Below, one piece after another: positions 44,438-56,700 of a stretch of DNA of 64,000 nucleotides (the stretch's first letter is position 1; the number at the start of each line of letters is the position of its first letter). Under the pieces are notes generated by a model that searched no databases, was not told where the DNA came from, and saw only the letters and a program-made list of their open reading frames with translations. Source of the stretch: Dactylonectria macrodidyma (Eukaryota; Ascomycota; Sordariomycetes; Hypocreales; Nectriaceae). The position numbers and the translations under genes were made by a program. Location: positions 1,736,001-1,800,000 of the forward strand of contig JAGMUV010000003.1 of assembly GCA_020744425.1 (NCBI GenBank), written 5' to 3'.

Positions 44438-45751
44438 TTAGGCGATGAGATCGGCGACGTTCATTGGCATCTCATCGATCTGGGTTGAGTAGTACACTAT
44501 GAAGGTCAGCATATGCGTCGTGCAAATCGGGTTCATAGATAAACCTACGTTCGATGTCTCGGAGGATACGAACATCTTCGGTGGTAACGAAGTTGATGGC
44601 AACACCCTTGCGACCGAAACGTCCACTTCGGCCAATTCGGTGAATATAGTTTTCACGGTTGCTAGGCAGATCGTAGTTGATAACCAAGCTGACCTGCTGC
44701 ACATCGATACCACGGGCCCAGACATCAGTCGAGATGAGCACGCGGCTATTACCTTGGCGGAAATCCTGCATAATGCTGTCACGCTCCTTTTGGGGCATGT
44801 CACCGTGCATGCTGCTGACAGTGAAGTTTGCCTCGCGCATCTTGTCGGTGAGCCAGTCAACTTTACGACGCGTGTTGCAGAAGATGACGGCTTGCGTGAT
44901 GGTCAAGGTGTCGTACAGGTCGCACAGGGTATCGAACTTCCAGTCTTCCTTCTCCACAGCGATAAAGTACTGCTTCAGGCCCTCCAGCGTCAACTCATCA
45001 CGCTTGACCAGGATGCGAACGGGATCAGTCATGAACTTGGTGGTCATGTCAAGCACATCGTAGGGGAGAGTAGCGCTGACAACCACAACCTGAGTTGCAG
45101 GAGGCAAATATCGGTACACATCGTAGATTTGTTCTCGGAAGCCCTTGTTGAGCAGTTCGTCCGCTTCGTCCAGGACCAACATCTTGATGTGTCTGGTGCG
45201 CAGGTGTCGTCGACGGATCATATCGGCAACACGTCCGGGAGTGCCTGACACGATATGCTGGCCGTAGTCGAGCTTGCGGATATCCTCGCCAACATTGGTG
45301 CCGCCGATGCAGGCGTGGCATTGTACGTTCATATAGTCGCCCAGGGCCATAACAACCGACTGGATCTGTGTCGCGAGTTCGCGAGTAGGCGACAGAACGA
45401 GAGCCTGCGTCTCGCGCACCGCAGTGTCGATAACCTGCAGCATGCTGATCGAGAAGGTGGCTGTCTTTCCGGTACCCGACTGGGCTTGCGCGATGGTGTC
45501 GCGGCCCTTGCAGACCTGCACGATGGCTCGCGACTGGACGGCAGAGGGAGATTCGTAGCCATAAGCGTAGATTCCGCGAAGGAGATTCTCTGTTTGATTG
45601 ATTAGCGAGGCTCGTTTTTCAGTTTGTTCGCGACAGCCTTACCCTTCAGCGACATAGACTCGAAAGTGGGATGAACAGTCACCTCCTTGGAGGTGGAGAA
45701 CTCCATCCGCTCATCCGCCTTGCGGTCAATTCCTCCGGCGCCTTCAGCCAT
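44438..45751 (-). CDS. FAL1: DEAD-box RNA helicase FAL1 / eIF4A3
   Basis: An ATP-dependent DEAD-box RNA helicase of the eIF4A3/Fal1 group, which is the core of the exon junction complex in species that have one and acts in 18S rRNA maturation in yeast. Exons 45751-45643, 45589-44549 and 44496-44438 give 402 aa. Motifs in order: Q motif (GYESPSAVQ), Walker [19 protein letters not shown] in [26 protein letters not shown] and [13 protein letters not shown]. The C terminus [18 protein letters not shown] is diagnostic for eIF4A3/Fal1 rather than eIF4A1. The last intron separates that tail, so the continuous frame would end with a wrong C terminus. Confidence 0.95.
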
Positions 45752-46043
45752 GATTGCGAATTTAGTTGAGATTATTTAGTCGAATGAAGATGGTGTCGTC
45801 CTGGTCGAGAAGTAATGACTGGGGTCAAAGTTTTGGAAATTTAGAGCTGACAGCCACGCCGGAAATACTTCGGGGGGACCAATGCGCCTGAACGCCACTG
45901 TAAAGTCGCGACGAGGCTGGCAATTTTTGTCCAGGGCAGACCTACGATCGCAATCCACGATTCGACGGCGACGACACAAGCTTTGACGCGACAACTTTGC
46001 CTCGACAAGCTGAAGAAGAGTCTTTTAGACAGCTGTTTGCGAG
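45752..46043. promoter_or_regulatory. Bidirectional promoter FAL1/PRP9
   Basis: Only 292 bp separate the start codons of the two divergently transcribed RNA-processing genes, so they probably share a promoter and could be co-expressed. No TATA element is obvious. Confidence 0.65.
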
Positions 46044-47631
46044 ATGTCTGGTGCAATGATGGTTCTTGAAGAACAACGGTATATCCACGAGGATTTAGAG
46101 CGCCTCGAACAGGGCGTCGCGGATCGCATTCGCGATGAACCCAAGCATGTGAGCATTGCTGCACAATATTTCCATCCACGCAGGCTAACCTTTGGTGTCC
46201 TTGCAGATCCGCGATCGCCTTAACAGAGACCACGAGATTTCGCAATTACTAGACCAGATCCAAGTCCAGTCCAGCAACCTCCTGGAAATCTACAAAGACG
46301 AGGCTGGCACCCGTTCAGCAGAAATCCAACAAATTGGGACTGGAGACCCGTTTGTGGAGTTTTACAGACAGCTGAAAGGTCTCCGCGATCATCACGCAAA
46401 ATACCCCAACGAACAGGCCGAGAACTCGGAACAACGATACAAGCTGAAGAGGGCGGGCGATGGACTGGACTCTATGCCATCCATCGTGGATTCACTGTTC
46501 TCCGGAGAGGAGGCTTACGGACGGTTCTTCGACCTAAACACCTGCCACGAGTCCTACCTCAACCTTCCTACCGTCAAACGACTGACATACCTACAATATT
46601 TGGAGGTATTCGACAACTTTGCGCCGGGCTACGGTGGCATCAAGCGAGGCGACAAGCTCACGGATCAGTACTTCAAGTACGTCGGCCAAGTAGCAGATTA
46701 TCTCGAATCTTTCATGCGACGGACAAGGCCGCTGGAGAACGTGGAGAAAGTCCTTGCATCATTTGACAAGGAGTTTGAGGTCGCTTGGGACAATGATGAG
46801 ATTGAAGGTTGGAAGAAAGAAGACGATTCAGCGAACACCACAGCAAAGGCTACTGCGACGGCAGATGCAGTGTGGTGTGATGCCTGTGAAAAAGAGTTCA
46901 AGAACGAGAACGTCTACAAGAACCACTTGGCGGGCCGGAAGCATCTGAAGGCGGCGGAGCAGCGAAAACAACGGCAGGAGGATTCAAATGGTACATCCAA
47001 TGGAGGTGGCCCTGGAGCAGTCTCCGCGACGAGATTGAAGGAGCGAGCTGTGTCGGAGCGCGAGTTCCGAGTGAAGCGACTAGCTAGTGCTATGAGCACA
47101 GAGCGCAGCGATACTCGTGTCAACGTCGAGCGTAAACAGGGCATGACGGAGCGTGAGCGCCAGCAAGAACTCGACAACCTCCTAAACTCTTCCGAGGGCC
47201 CTCGGGAAGCTGCCCAGGAGGATGAGGGCGAAGATGAGGACGGAGAGGAGAGAATCTACAACCCCCTCAAGCTACCTCTCGCCTGGGACGGCAAGCCCAT
47301 CCCCTTCTGGCTGTATCGCCTCCACGGCCTGGGTGTCGAGTTTCCATGCGAGATCTGCGGCAACTTTGTCTACATGGGCCGACGTGCGTTCGACAAGCAC
47401 TTCAACGAGGCACGACACGTGTACGGTCTCAAGTGTCTGGGCGTCAACAATACAAGCCTGTTCCGCGACATTACGCGCATCGATGAGGCGATGAAGCTTT
47501 GGGAGAAAATCCAGCGGGAGAGGAAGAGGACGACTGTGGATGAGGGCAGCGTGGTGCAAATGGAGGATGGCGAGGGCAACGTGATGCCCGAGAAGGTGTA
47601 CTATGATTTGCAGAAGCAGGGTCTGTTGTAA
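46044..47631 (+). CDS. PRP9: Splicing factor 3a subunit 3 (SF3A3/Prp9)
   Basis: The U2 snRNP subunit SF3a60 (yeast Prp9), needed for the prespliceosome. Exons 46044-46148 and 46207-47631 give 509 aa. The N terminus (MVLEEQRYIHEDLERLEQGV) matches the conserved SF3a60 start. Downstream lie SLFSGEEAYGRFFDLN and YLQYLEVFDNF (SF3a60 blocks). A C2H2 finger WCDACEKEFKNENVYKNHLAGRKH is in the middle and a second, matrin-type, CEICGNFVYMGRRAFDKHF near the C terminus. An acidic run (EDEGEDEDGEE) separates them. The product ends in QKQGLL, as usual in this family. Confidence 0.94.
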
Positions 47632-48639
47632 GGAAAGGGGTCGTATGTATATCACAGAGTTATCGATAGCGCGGTGGAATTCGGGCATGTTGCCACCCAA
47701 TTCGCATAATAGAGAATCAAACCGATGATATGGGATCATTCATCACTGCAATGAAGCGTAAAGATTGCCTAGAGCGAGTTAAACACGAATGACGAAAGCG
47801 CAGCCGACTTCTGTTTTCATTAACCCGTAAAGTGATGCAATATGGCACAACACAAAATTGAAAACATGTCTCTCAACAGTCATATATACACAAGCACCGG
47901 CGGAATCAGATTGCACCTGTTGGGTTACTACAAGAGGCAGGAACTCCCCCACCCAGACTCTTAGACATTCTTCGTTGAGACTTGAACAGCAACAATAAAG
48001 TATATTCACGAGGCCAATGACCTCAACCCAAACCAGTACCCAGCTGAGGGATATGGTTGTCAATGAAAGATTGAACACACCGTCATAGAATGTATCAAAA
48101 TGAAGCATCCAGGTGTTGACTTCAACAATGTCCTATGTCCCTTGACTTGAGGCTCATGAGAGTACAACTCGAGCCAAGATTTAGAAGGTCCCGATGGCGA
48201 CCAAACGCCTTATTGGGACATGAACTCTTCCAGAAATGCATTCATACCGTCAAGCAACCAGAGCTTGGGAACACTGGCACAGTCGAGAAGAGTCCGTAGA
48301 TTCGCAACGGGTGACTCTTGCATCCCAGTCATCCAAGTACTTTAGGGCCCAATTTCAAGATGACGAAAGCTAGAGATTGGCGATTATTCCCGCTCAAACC
48401 GCCAATTATATTCCCGTTCAGAGTGAATTGTACGCAGTAACCAAGCAAATTCCATCGGAAGTCATCGCTTCAACGCGCCAATGGGCCTCAGAAGGTGCTG
48501 GTCGACGGACTGCCGTAAGGAGGGCGCGCCCCGTACAGTTTGTTACCCCGCCAAAATTCCAGTGCTAACACCCAGCGAAAAAGAATGCAATTGAATCATT
48601 CGCAGAATTGCCCCTCCAAACTTCCAACTTCACAGCTCC
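47632..48639. other. Intergenic
   Basis: About 1 kb. A hydrophobic frame on the minus strand (47779-48108) resembles nothing I know, and I do not call it. No gene is seen between PRP9 and the pseudogene; the missing N-terminal part of the LEU4-like sequence is not recognisable here. Confidence 0.45.
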
Positions 48640-50056
48640 CGCGCTTCTGGAACTCGATAGCAGTTCGAATCCTCGCCGGAGCATTTCTCCGACACAACTT
48701 CGGGTTATATCCTGAAGGTATATCGCGCAGCGAAAGCTGCGTGGGGCCAAAACAAAGAAACTGGTGACCAAATCATCTTCAACTTGCCCGCTACGGTCGA
48801 GCTCTCAACGCTCAACATATATCTGGATTTGATTGAATACGTTTGTAACAGAATTGGGGACAGGTAGAACGTGTGCGTGTCTCTAGTAAGTCATATCCTT
48901 CCCGTTTCTGTCTGTATCATATATATGCTACCGACTTTTAGCAGCATCCTCAAAACGATCGTGGATGTTGTAAGTGGAACCAAGTCTGGCGCCGTGATGT
49001 GGTCACTGAGGTAGTACAGGTATTACAGCCGCAGAATTGGATCAGATGGCGGGAGCTAACCGTGTAGAGGGCTATCTGTTTAGGTCAGTATCCTTGCTTG
49101 TCTGTATGATTCATGAGATAATACTAAACATCTCACAGTAGCGGAGAGAGAACGGGCAATGACAATCTCGCCACCTTGGCTTTGAACCTTTTGCGGGAGG
49201 AATCGATTTCTCCGACCTAAACTCAGTCTTCGACATGGCGAAATCCTGCACCAAGATTCCTGTCCACCAGCATGCTCCCTACGGCGGTAGTTTCGTATAT
49301 ACAACCTTCTCGGGCAGCCATCAAGACATGGTACGGGATTCGAGGCTATCATTCGCGTCAACTCGCAGTCTAGAAAGGGTGGAAGTGCCTTTATTTTGCA
49401 CTCAAAGTTGCAGCTCGATCTCCCTCGCGGCCTCCAGGTCACTTTCTCCAATGATGTCCAGCGCCACACCGAAGAGCTCAGACGCGAGCTGCTGGCCATC
49501 GAGATTACCGACCTCTTCAAGACAAGTTATTTTCTCCACGAGAACCTCCGTTTCAGCCTTATTGACTACAGCATCATCCCTGACCGCTCACGGTCTCCTC
49601 TGCCCTCAGCGGTAGGCAAAACTCAGGACACCAAGAGCCTAATTCGTATCTTTGACGGCGTTTTTATCAGCTGGTCAAGAGTATAAATTGCGTGGCTGAA
49701 GTAGTGGACCGATCTCCAGCATGGTAGCTGCTCTTAAGGTGGTTGGTGTCGGCCTTGATGTTCACGACTACAAGGAGCATGCCATCTGCGAGGGTCGAGG
49801 TGTGAAGGCAGCATCATATATTCAGTGCAAACCTGCAAGCAGACAATCTGGGGCGTTGGGTCCACGATGACGTACAGAGTTCACCTATCGCCCTGCTGAG
49901 TGCATCGATCAATGTAAGTTTTTTTTCACATCGGTGGTAAAAAGGAAGGAATGACGTAAAATTTGATGGCTAACGACACCACTCCTTGATTTGCAGTTCC
50001 TCACGAGCCGACCTGTCAGCCTTACCCTGAAGCCTGGCCCCAATGCTGCTCTTTAA
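48640..50056 (+). pseudogene. LEU4: Broken 2-isopropylmalate synthase (LEU4/leuA type)
   Basis: Remnants in order of alpha-isopropylmalate synthase, the first enzyme of leucine synthesis. Pieces include QFESSPEHFSDT and AKAAWGQ..IIFNLPATVEL (about 48661-48800), a degenerate metal-site motif HPQNDRGC where HPHNDRGC is expected (just after 48940), AELDQMAGANRVEG (about 49031-49072), GERTGN, IDFSDLNSV, CTKIPVHQHAPYGGS and FSGSHQD. The C-terminal regulatory half runs from SKLQLDLPRGLQVTFS to FLTSRPVSLTLKPGPNAAL, ending in TAA at 50054-50056. Breaks are clear: in-frame TAG at 48658-48660 and 48865-48867, a frame change before IDFSDLN, a deletion of roughly 40 codons after GSHQD, and a stop after FDGVFISWSRV. 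The N-terminal third is missing. The base composition is not AT-biased, so decay is by deletion and stop codons rather than heavy RIP. It presumably derives from a second leuA copy. Confidence 0.88.
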
Positions 50057-51559
50057 GAGTCGCCCAGTATCAGTTCGGTTTTAGTGGAGAAGGCAGACGG
50101 TATATAAAAGAAGGGAATGAAAGACAAGCGCTAAAAGACGCTGGCTTGGCCTGTTACGGGCACCTCTGCTCCCAAGTGGCGGATCCACTGACAACGACAT
50201 CCGACCGGGCATAAGCCCCCATTACCGAGACAGGAGGGCCCCATCTCCAGTGAGACCAACCTAATGTACGACGACTAGTTCAGTGAGGCTAGTGGAAGCT
50301 GAGTCGCCGCCCGCACATTGGGGTGATGGACATGGTTTGCTTTTTACCATGTCTTGGGAGCTGTGACAGTAGCCCAATCAAACAATGTTGGGTTGCCCTC
50401 CCACAGTGGCCGTCCAAGCCGACTTCATGTGTGAGTACGGAATACGTAGCCCACGATGTCGGCGTGGATCAAAAACGCCCCCCCCTTCCATGACACACAC
50501 CCGTCTCACATCCCTGTCTCACATCCCCGAGGCCGAGCCTCGTCTGAAAGGGAGGAACTTATCAGCCCTTGGGTCAGCAACTGTGCTGTGAGAGACAATG
50601 CGAGCCTGGGCGCTGCTGTGACTCGATACCATCTCTATCGCTGCCAGCTCCCCGCTGTGCCTCATTCAAAATACTACTTCGATGCGCCATCATCTCAACA
50701 CAATAGCCTGATGCTCACGGGCGCATCGCACTTCAGCCGAATCCGGGCATGATATCGTGACATCAGTTCTGGGTCACGCGCGGTGAAAGCCGCCCCCCCA
50801 TTTTGCTTTGAGTGGCTGATTGCCCCCTCTTTTTCCGCTGTCCCTAACAGGTCAAAGAAGCAAAAACAGGCCCGCACAAAGCCGGGTCCCCGAAAAAATC
50901 AATCTGATATTGATCCTTTAGGTGGCAGGGGCCTGCTAATAATTGGCCCCCACCGAGCCAATCACATCGACATGACGTTCAGCGCAAGGCGCCGCTCCGC
51001 CCGGGGGGGGGGCTGGTCGGTACCCGCGGGGAACCCCGGTGTTGGACGGCGTGAGCGTGACGAGACGTGACACCTGTCGTGGGACGGCTTTACGAGATAC
51101 CTGGAGAATTCCCAATGTTCCGGATTTTGTCACGATTGACATCAATGCCAGAAATACCCTCCACAATCGCCTTATAATATCTTTCAAAGGATGTCCGAGT
51201 TGAACAAAGACTGCGGCTGTGAGGTATTCACCGTCATTAAACTCGGCGGGGAGGGGGGCGCCCCTTGCGTCAGCCAGGCGGGATACGTGCGTGAGTGACA
51301 TGCTCGAAGTCACACACCTCAGCCCCTCGTATCGCCACGGGATGATACTCCGTTCGAGGTGATGAGGCTCTCAATCCATGTTATCGCTCACGGAATTGAG
51401 AGGTGAATAAGGAATCAATAATAATGAGTTGCGGGTATCTCAAAAAAATAAAAAATTCCACCATCGCCTTCCCAATCCTAATCCAAAACGCCGAGCAAAG
51501 TCCGCCTAGGTACAGCTCAAAGCCTCAAACCTCCAGCGTTGCAGCCCGCAGTGACACGT
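50057..51559. other. Intergenic, low-complexity
   Basis: About 1.5 kb between the pseudogene and SLX1. It has several C or G homopolymer runs, including ten G at 51003-51012. A 125-residue minus-strand frame (51313-50936) is not recognisable. No gene is called. Confidence 0.45.
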
Positions 51560-52601
51560 TCACGACGCAGCCGCAGCCGCATTTGCAGCCGCCGCGTCTG
51601 TCTTTTTTGAGCGCCGTTTCTTCTTGAGCAGCTTCTCGACATCTTTCGGGCTTCTTACTCGGAGAGTCAACTCCTTGACCATATCGCTCCACCGGATATT
51701 GCCTCCGCAAGAAGGACAAGCGCAACGCTCTGGTATCAGCGTCCCAGCGTCTTCTCCCACTAGTGCATGTTTGCTCCAACAGTCTAGATGGCCCATGGCC
51801 TCGCACCCATCATTGGGGCACATGGGATGCAATCCCTTTGTCGATTCCAGATCTTCATGGCAGTGCACACAGTCCCCCTCCTGCTCAAAAGATACGATAT
51901 TATGCGCCTTTTCCACGTACGACTTCATGGGTGAATAGTCCAATGGGAGGGCGTGAATGCCTCGCGGGGTAGGCACTGAGCTCTCATTCTCTGGTGAGGG
52001 GGCAAAGTCCGTGGCAATCTCTACGCCTGCTCTTGGCAACTCGCCGACAGACTTGAGGCGCGCTTCCCAAGCCTTGTGGGCTTCCCTAGCCAAGAAATGC
52101 AGGTTCAGCGGCCATCTAGCAAAGCTCGGAACCCCGGTAAGAATATGAAGATTAGCAACCACGGATTTGAGACTGTGCAATGGTCGTCGCGGCATGCCGC
52201 TCCTCTTCTTCTTTGTCGCAACCGTGATGCGCGATTCCGTTGGAATATGCAGCGACACGTGCGGGTTGGTCAAGGCCCACCTGGATACAATGGGTAGTTA
52301 GCAACAACAAACTCGGTGCATGATGCAGCAGCAGCAGCCTCAGAGCTCAGTGACCCGTAACATACTCGAACTTCAGAGCTGCAACCATGCTCGGGAATCC
52401 AGAGACGAGAGCAATCATCTCCCACGGGCGCAAGGTCTGCTGGGAGGTGCGCGCGGCTCCGCCTGGAGCCTGGCCGTTGTGCTGCTTCAGCCGCCGGGGC
52501 GGGTTCGGCGTCGATCCGATGTAGATTGACGCATGACGCACTGTTGAGCGGAGGACGTAGACGGTGTAGAGTGCCGGCAGGGGCTTCGAGAGGTGTGACA
52601 T
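51560..52601 (-). CDS. SLX1: Structure-specific endonuclease catalytic subunit SLX1
   Basis: The nuclease subunit of the SLX1-SLX4 complex, which cuts branched DNA such as Holliday junctions and stalled forks. Exons 52601-52366 and 52280-51560 give 318 aa. The N-terminal GIY-YIG domain reads [26 protein letters not shown] and, across the exon junction, KFEWALTNPH, retaining the catalytic Arg and Glu. A C-terminal RING/PHD-like zinc domain has [22 protein letters not shown] and CACPSCGG. The protein ends in a Lys-rich and then Ala-rich tail. I placed the donor at GTATGT (52365) because it gives the conserved FEW reading; the continuous frame would read FEYVTG and stop. Confidence 0.92.
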
Positions 52602-53725
52602 GCCTGTTTAAAGGCATTCGATGGGGTTTTTAAACATCTCACGATGGCGAAGTGTTTACTCCGGCCCTATGTTCACGGCAGAATGGAGGGAGATGGAGAC
52701 GATGGATGACTAATCGAGAGATCACAATGAACCGTCGCCGGCAGCCTGGTCGTGGCAGTGGTGATTGCATGGATACCTACCTACCTAGATATTTAGATGC
52801 TAAACACCTGGGAGGCTAAGAAAGTGACTCTCGCCCACATCGCGCATCCAACTTAACCAATCTCTTTGTCCTGTTTCATTGACTTTATACCTGAGGAAGT
52901 GCACATGTTCGTGGCGGCTTCTGGCGCCGTTGTCGGGTTCTTTGCCTCTCCGTGCAGTGGGCCGGGGCGGCCTAGCTGGCGTTTGGCGGCGGCGGCGTTG
53001 GTGGTGCTTGGTGTTGGTGCAGGGTGCGCCCAGGTCCCCCAGGAACCCTCCCGACACACTGAGCACTGCACACTGCACTAAAAAAGGCACGAGTCCCGGT
53101 CCCAGACTCCCAGTCGCACCTCCAGATCTGGATCCTCGACCCATCCATTCCCACCTCCCACACCCTCGACCCTCCTTCCTTCTTTCCTTCCCTCTTCTTC
53201 CACCTTCCCGTGCTCGACACCTGCGCCCACCTCCCCCCAGATTTCAGACTGCATGACTTGCTCTTGCCCGTCACAACAACGACCATTGAATCCCTTCTCC
53301 TTCCAACATACCCTTCCTCCACCATAATCCTTCGCAAGGCTTTCTTTTTTTCTTCAACCCGAGTTCCTCTCCCGTGTTAGTTGGTTGGCCCCATCCCCAA
53401 TCCCTCGTGAGCCTCGCCCCCCCGGTTAAGCTTTTTCCTCCACGACACTCATATTGACTTCTCCAAAGTCGAACACGACCCTGTTCGTCCTGGCAAACCC
53501 TCGAGTACTTTCGTACTTGGCTCTCCCATCACGACCGGGGGTTATTCCACTTCCCGACCCGCTGCGATGCTCGTGATTCCTTGACGACAACGGCCTCATA
53601 TCAGCATGAACCCGTCGCCTGCCGCGTCCCAATAGTACTACGTATTCGACCGACTGGCACGACACACCCTTCTCTACGGCACGACGACGCGCTCCTCTGC
53701 ACCATTTACCACTCCAACCTGCACT
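52602..53725. other. KDM5 promoter and pyrimidine-rich leader
   Basis: About 1.1 kb between SLX1 and KDM5, which are divergent. From about 53095 on it is strongly CT-rich, typical of a fungal 5' leader. No protein gene is supported; overlapping frames here are chance. Confidence 0.5.
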
Positions 53726-56700
53726 ATGGTCTCAGCACCAACTGCCGGTGCTACTGCCGCCAGCACCAACAGCGCCAATGCGAGCTCGCGAAGCTCACCA
53801 GCAGTCGGCACGTCAGCGAGCCACTCGTCCAAGCCGAAGCCCAAGCTCAACTCCAACGGCTACCACCCTACGAATCCGCAAACGCCACTCAGCTCCTTGT
53901 CAAGCGCTTCCCTAGACCTGACCTCCGTCGAGCGACGAGGCCAACCCACAGCTGTCCGAGAGCCCGTTGTCAAGAAGAGTCGACCCCATGGTCTTGATGA
54001 GGCTCCCACGTACCACCCCACCGAGGACGAATGGCGAGACCCCTTTGAGTACATGCGCAAGATTGCGCCCGAGGCCTCGAAATTCGGCATTTGCAAGATT
54101 ATCCCTCCTGACTCATGGAATCCCGAGTTTGCAATTGACACCGAGGTATGTCAGACCTCCTGAGCAAGTCGCTATGCCCTTGTTTCGTTGCGGCTTGTAC
54201 GAGCGCATGTTAACGCCCCTTAGAAATTTCATTTCCGGACCCGAAAACAGGAGCTCAATTCCGTGGAAGGAAGTATGAAGCCATCATCCTGATGATTTTT
54301 TTTTGCACAAGCTGACGCTCACCCCCAGGCACTCGCGCCAACCTGACTTATCTTGATGGCCTCGCAAAATTTCACAAGCAGCACGGCAACAATCTTCATC
54401 GCCTGCCGTATGTTGACAAGAAGCCCCTTGATCTTTATCGCCTAAAAAAGGCGGTTGAGTCTCGAGGAGGCTTCGACAAGGTATGCAAGTTGAAGAAGTG
54501 GGCAGAAATTGGTCGAGATCTAGGCTACAGTGGCAAGATCATGTCCTCTCTCTCCACGTCCTTGAAGAATTCCTATCAACGGTGGCTCTGCCCATACGAG
54601 GAATATCTACGTCTTGCCAAACCAGGCGTACATCAGCAACTCGAGCAAGAGTATGGAGGCCCCCTAACGCCAAGCCCAGCGCAGACTCCCGTCAAGCGCT
54701 CAACAGTCAACACTCCCGCAAGTGGAAGGGGGGACTCACCAGCCCGACACGCATCCGACGCATTGCAATCCACTATCAATGGGCTCAAAAAGGAGGGCGA
54801 CCGCGATACGCCGATGAGGGATGCTCCGCCCGTTGCTGCTGGAGGCTTTACTGCGATTAATTCCGGAGGTTTTACGGCTGTCAATTCCGGATTCACAAGC
54901 GTCAATCGAGGCGCCAATGGCGATTCTAAGAGCTTCACGCCGGATACAAAGCGATTCGACAGTCCAAGCTCATCGGCGAAAAACACACCTGACAATCGCG
55001 CAACGAGCCTAGTAGCTACTGCTCTCAAGCGCCAGCTCAGCTGTGATAGCTCGTCTGATTCAACCAAGAAAGATGCCGATGCTGAGAAAGAGGATGGCGA
55101 CAGTGGCAGCCGTCGCAGCAAGCGGCTCAAAAAAGGTACGCACAGATGCATGGTGCTTTTCCCACGTTTTCTTTCCTCCCATTGTCACAGTCTAGTACCC
55201 CGGCGCCGACGACCGGAACTGGCTTCAGTGCCGTTCGTGGTCCCATGTGCAGGGATTTCCAGCGCGATGACCCATCCGTACCCTGATTGGCTCAATGGCA
55301 ACCTGGCTAACAATCGCACGCTTGCAGATGCCGTCCCCACTGTGGCTGGATCACACATGACGCCATTCCGCCCTTCGGTACCCAGGATTCCACGGGACGA
55401 AACCACACAAACAGAAGAGGTGAGAGCAGACTGCATTGAACAGCCAAACAACAGTATTGACTCGGTTTGTAGAAATGCGAAACATGTGCAAGAGGCGAAG
55501 ATGCTGGATCTCTTCTCGTATGCGAATCATGTGATCACGCGTATCACGGCATGTGTCTAGACCCCCCTCTCAAGCGCAAACCTGACACCGAATGGAATTG
55601 TCCACGCTGCCTCGTCGGGGATGGCCAATTCGGCTTTGAGGAGGGTGGCTTATACTCTTTGAAGCAGTTCCAACAAAAAGCCAATGACTTCAAGTGGGGC
55701 TATTTTGAGAAGAAGATGCCCTTTGATCCTAGGCTTAAGTGCCACCGTCCGGTGACGGAAGAAGACGTTGAGACTGAGTTCTGGCGACTTGTCGCTGATC
55801 TAGAGGAGACGGTCGAAGTCGAGTACGGAGCCGACATTCATTGCACCACACATGGTTCCGGGTTTCCAACTGCTGAGAAGCATCCTAGTAACCCTTACGC
55901 CACAGATCCCTGGAACCTCAATGTGTTGCCCTTCCATCCGGAAAGTCTGTTTCGACATATCAAATCCGATATTTCTGGCATGACGGTTCCTTGGGTCTAC
56001 GTGGGCATGATCTTTTCGACCTTCTGCTGGCACAACGAGGACCACTATGCCTATTCGGCCAACTACCAGCACCTGGGTGCCACCAAGACATGGTACGGTA
56101 TTCCGGGAGAGGATGCCGAGAAGTTTGAGGCTGCAATGAAAGAGGCCGTGCCTGAGCTCTTCGAGACACAGCCAGATCTCCTCTTTCAGCTGGTGACACT
56201 CTTGACACCGGAACAACTCAAAAAGGCCGGTGTGCGAGTATACGCACTGGATCAACGGGCTGGGCAGTTTGTCATAACATTTCCCCAGGCATATCACGCA
56301 GGCTTCAACCACGGGTTCAATTTCAACGAAGCTGTGAACTTTGCCCCCCATGATTGGGAACCATTCGGCCTCGATGGAGTTCAACGGCTCCAACTCTTCC
56401 GGCGGCAACCCTGCTTCTCCCATGACGAGCTACTGTGTACCGCTGCAGAGGGAAGCACAGCTACTGGCTTAACGATTCAAACTGCGAAGTGGCTTGCCCC
56501 AGCCCTGGACCGCATACAAAAGCGCGAAACTGCCGAACGAGAAGAATTCTTGTCAAAACATGTCGAATCTCAGCCTCACAAGTGCCCCATCTTGAAAGCG
56601 GGTGAAGACGCTTGTGCCTTGACACTGAAGACTGAGGATGAGGATGTTCAAGATGAAGAAGAGCAATGCTGTACCTACTGCAAAGCATTCGCCTACCTTT

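Noticed and set aside
44499..45248. 249-residue frame antisense to FAL1
   Set aside because: It is a mirror of the conserved helicase codons and includes no known domain.
47779..48108. Hydrophobic 109-residue minus-strand frame
   Set aside because: No family recognised, and it sits in the PRP9 3' region; the hydrophobicity follows from T-rich sequence.
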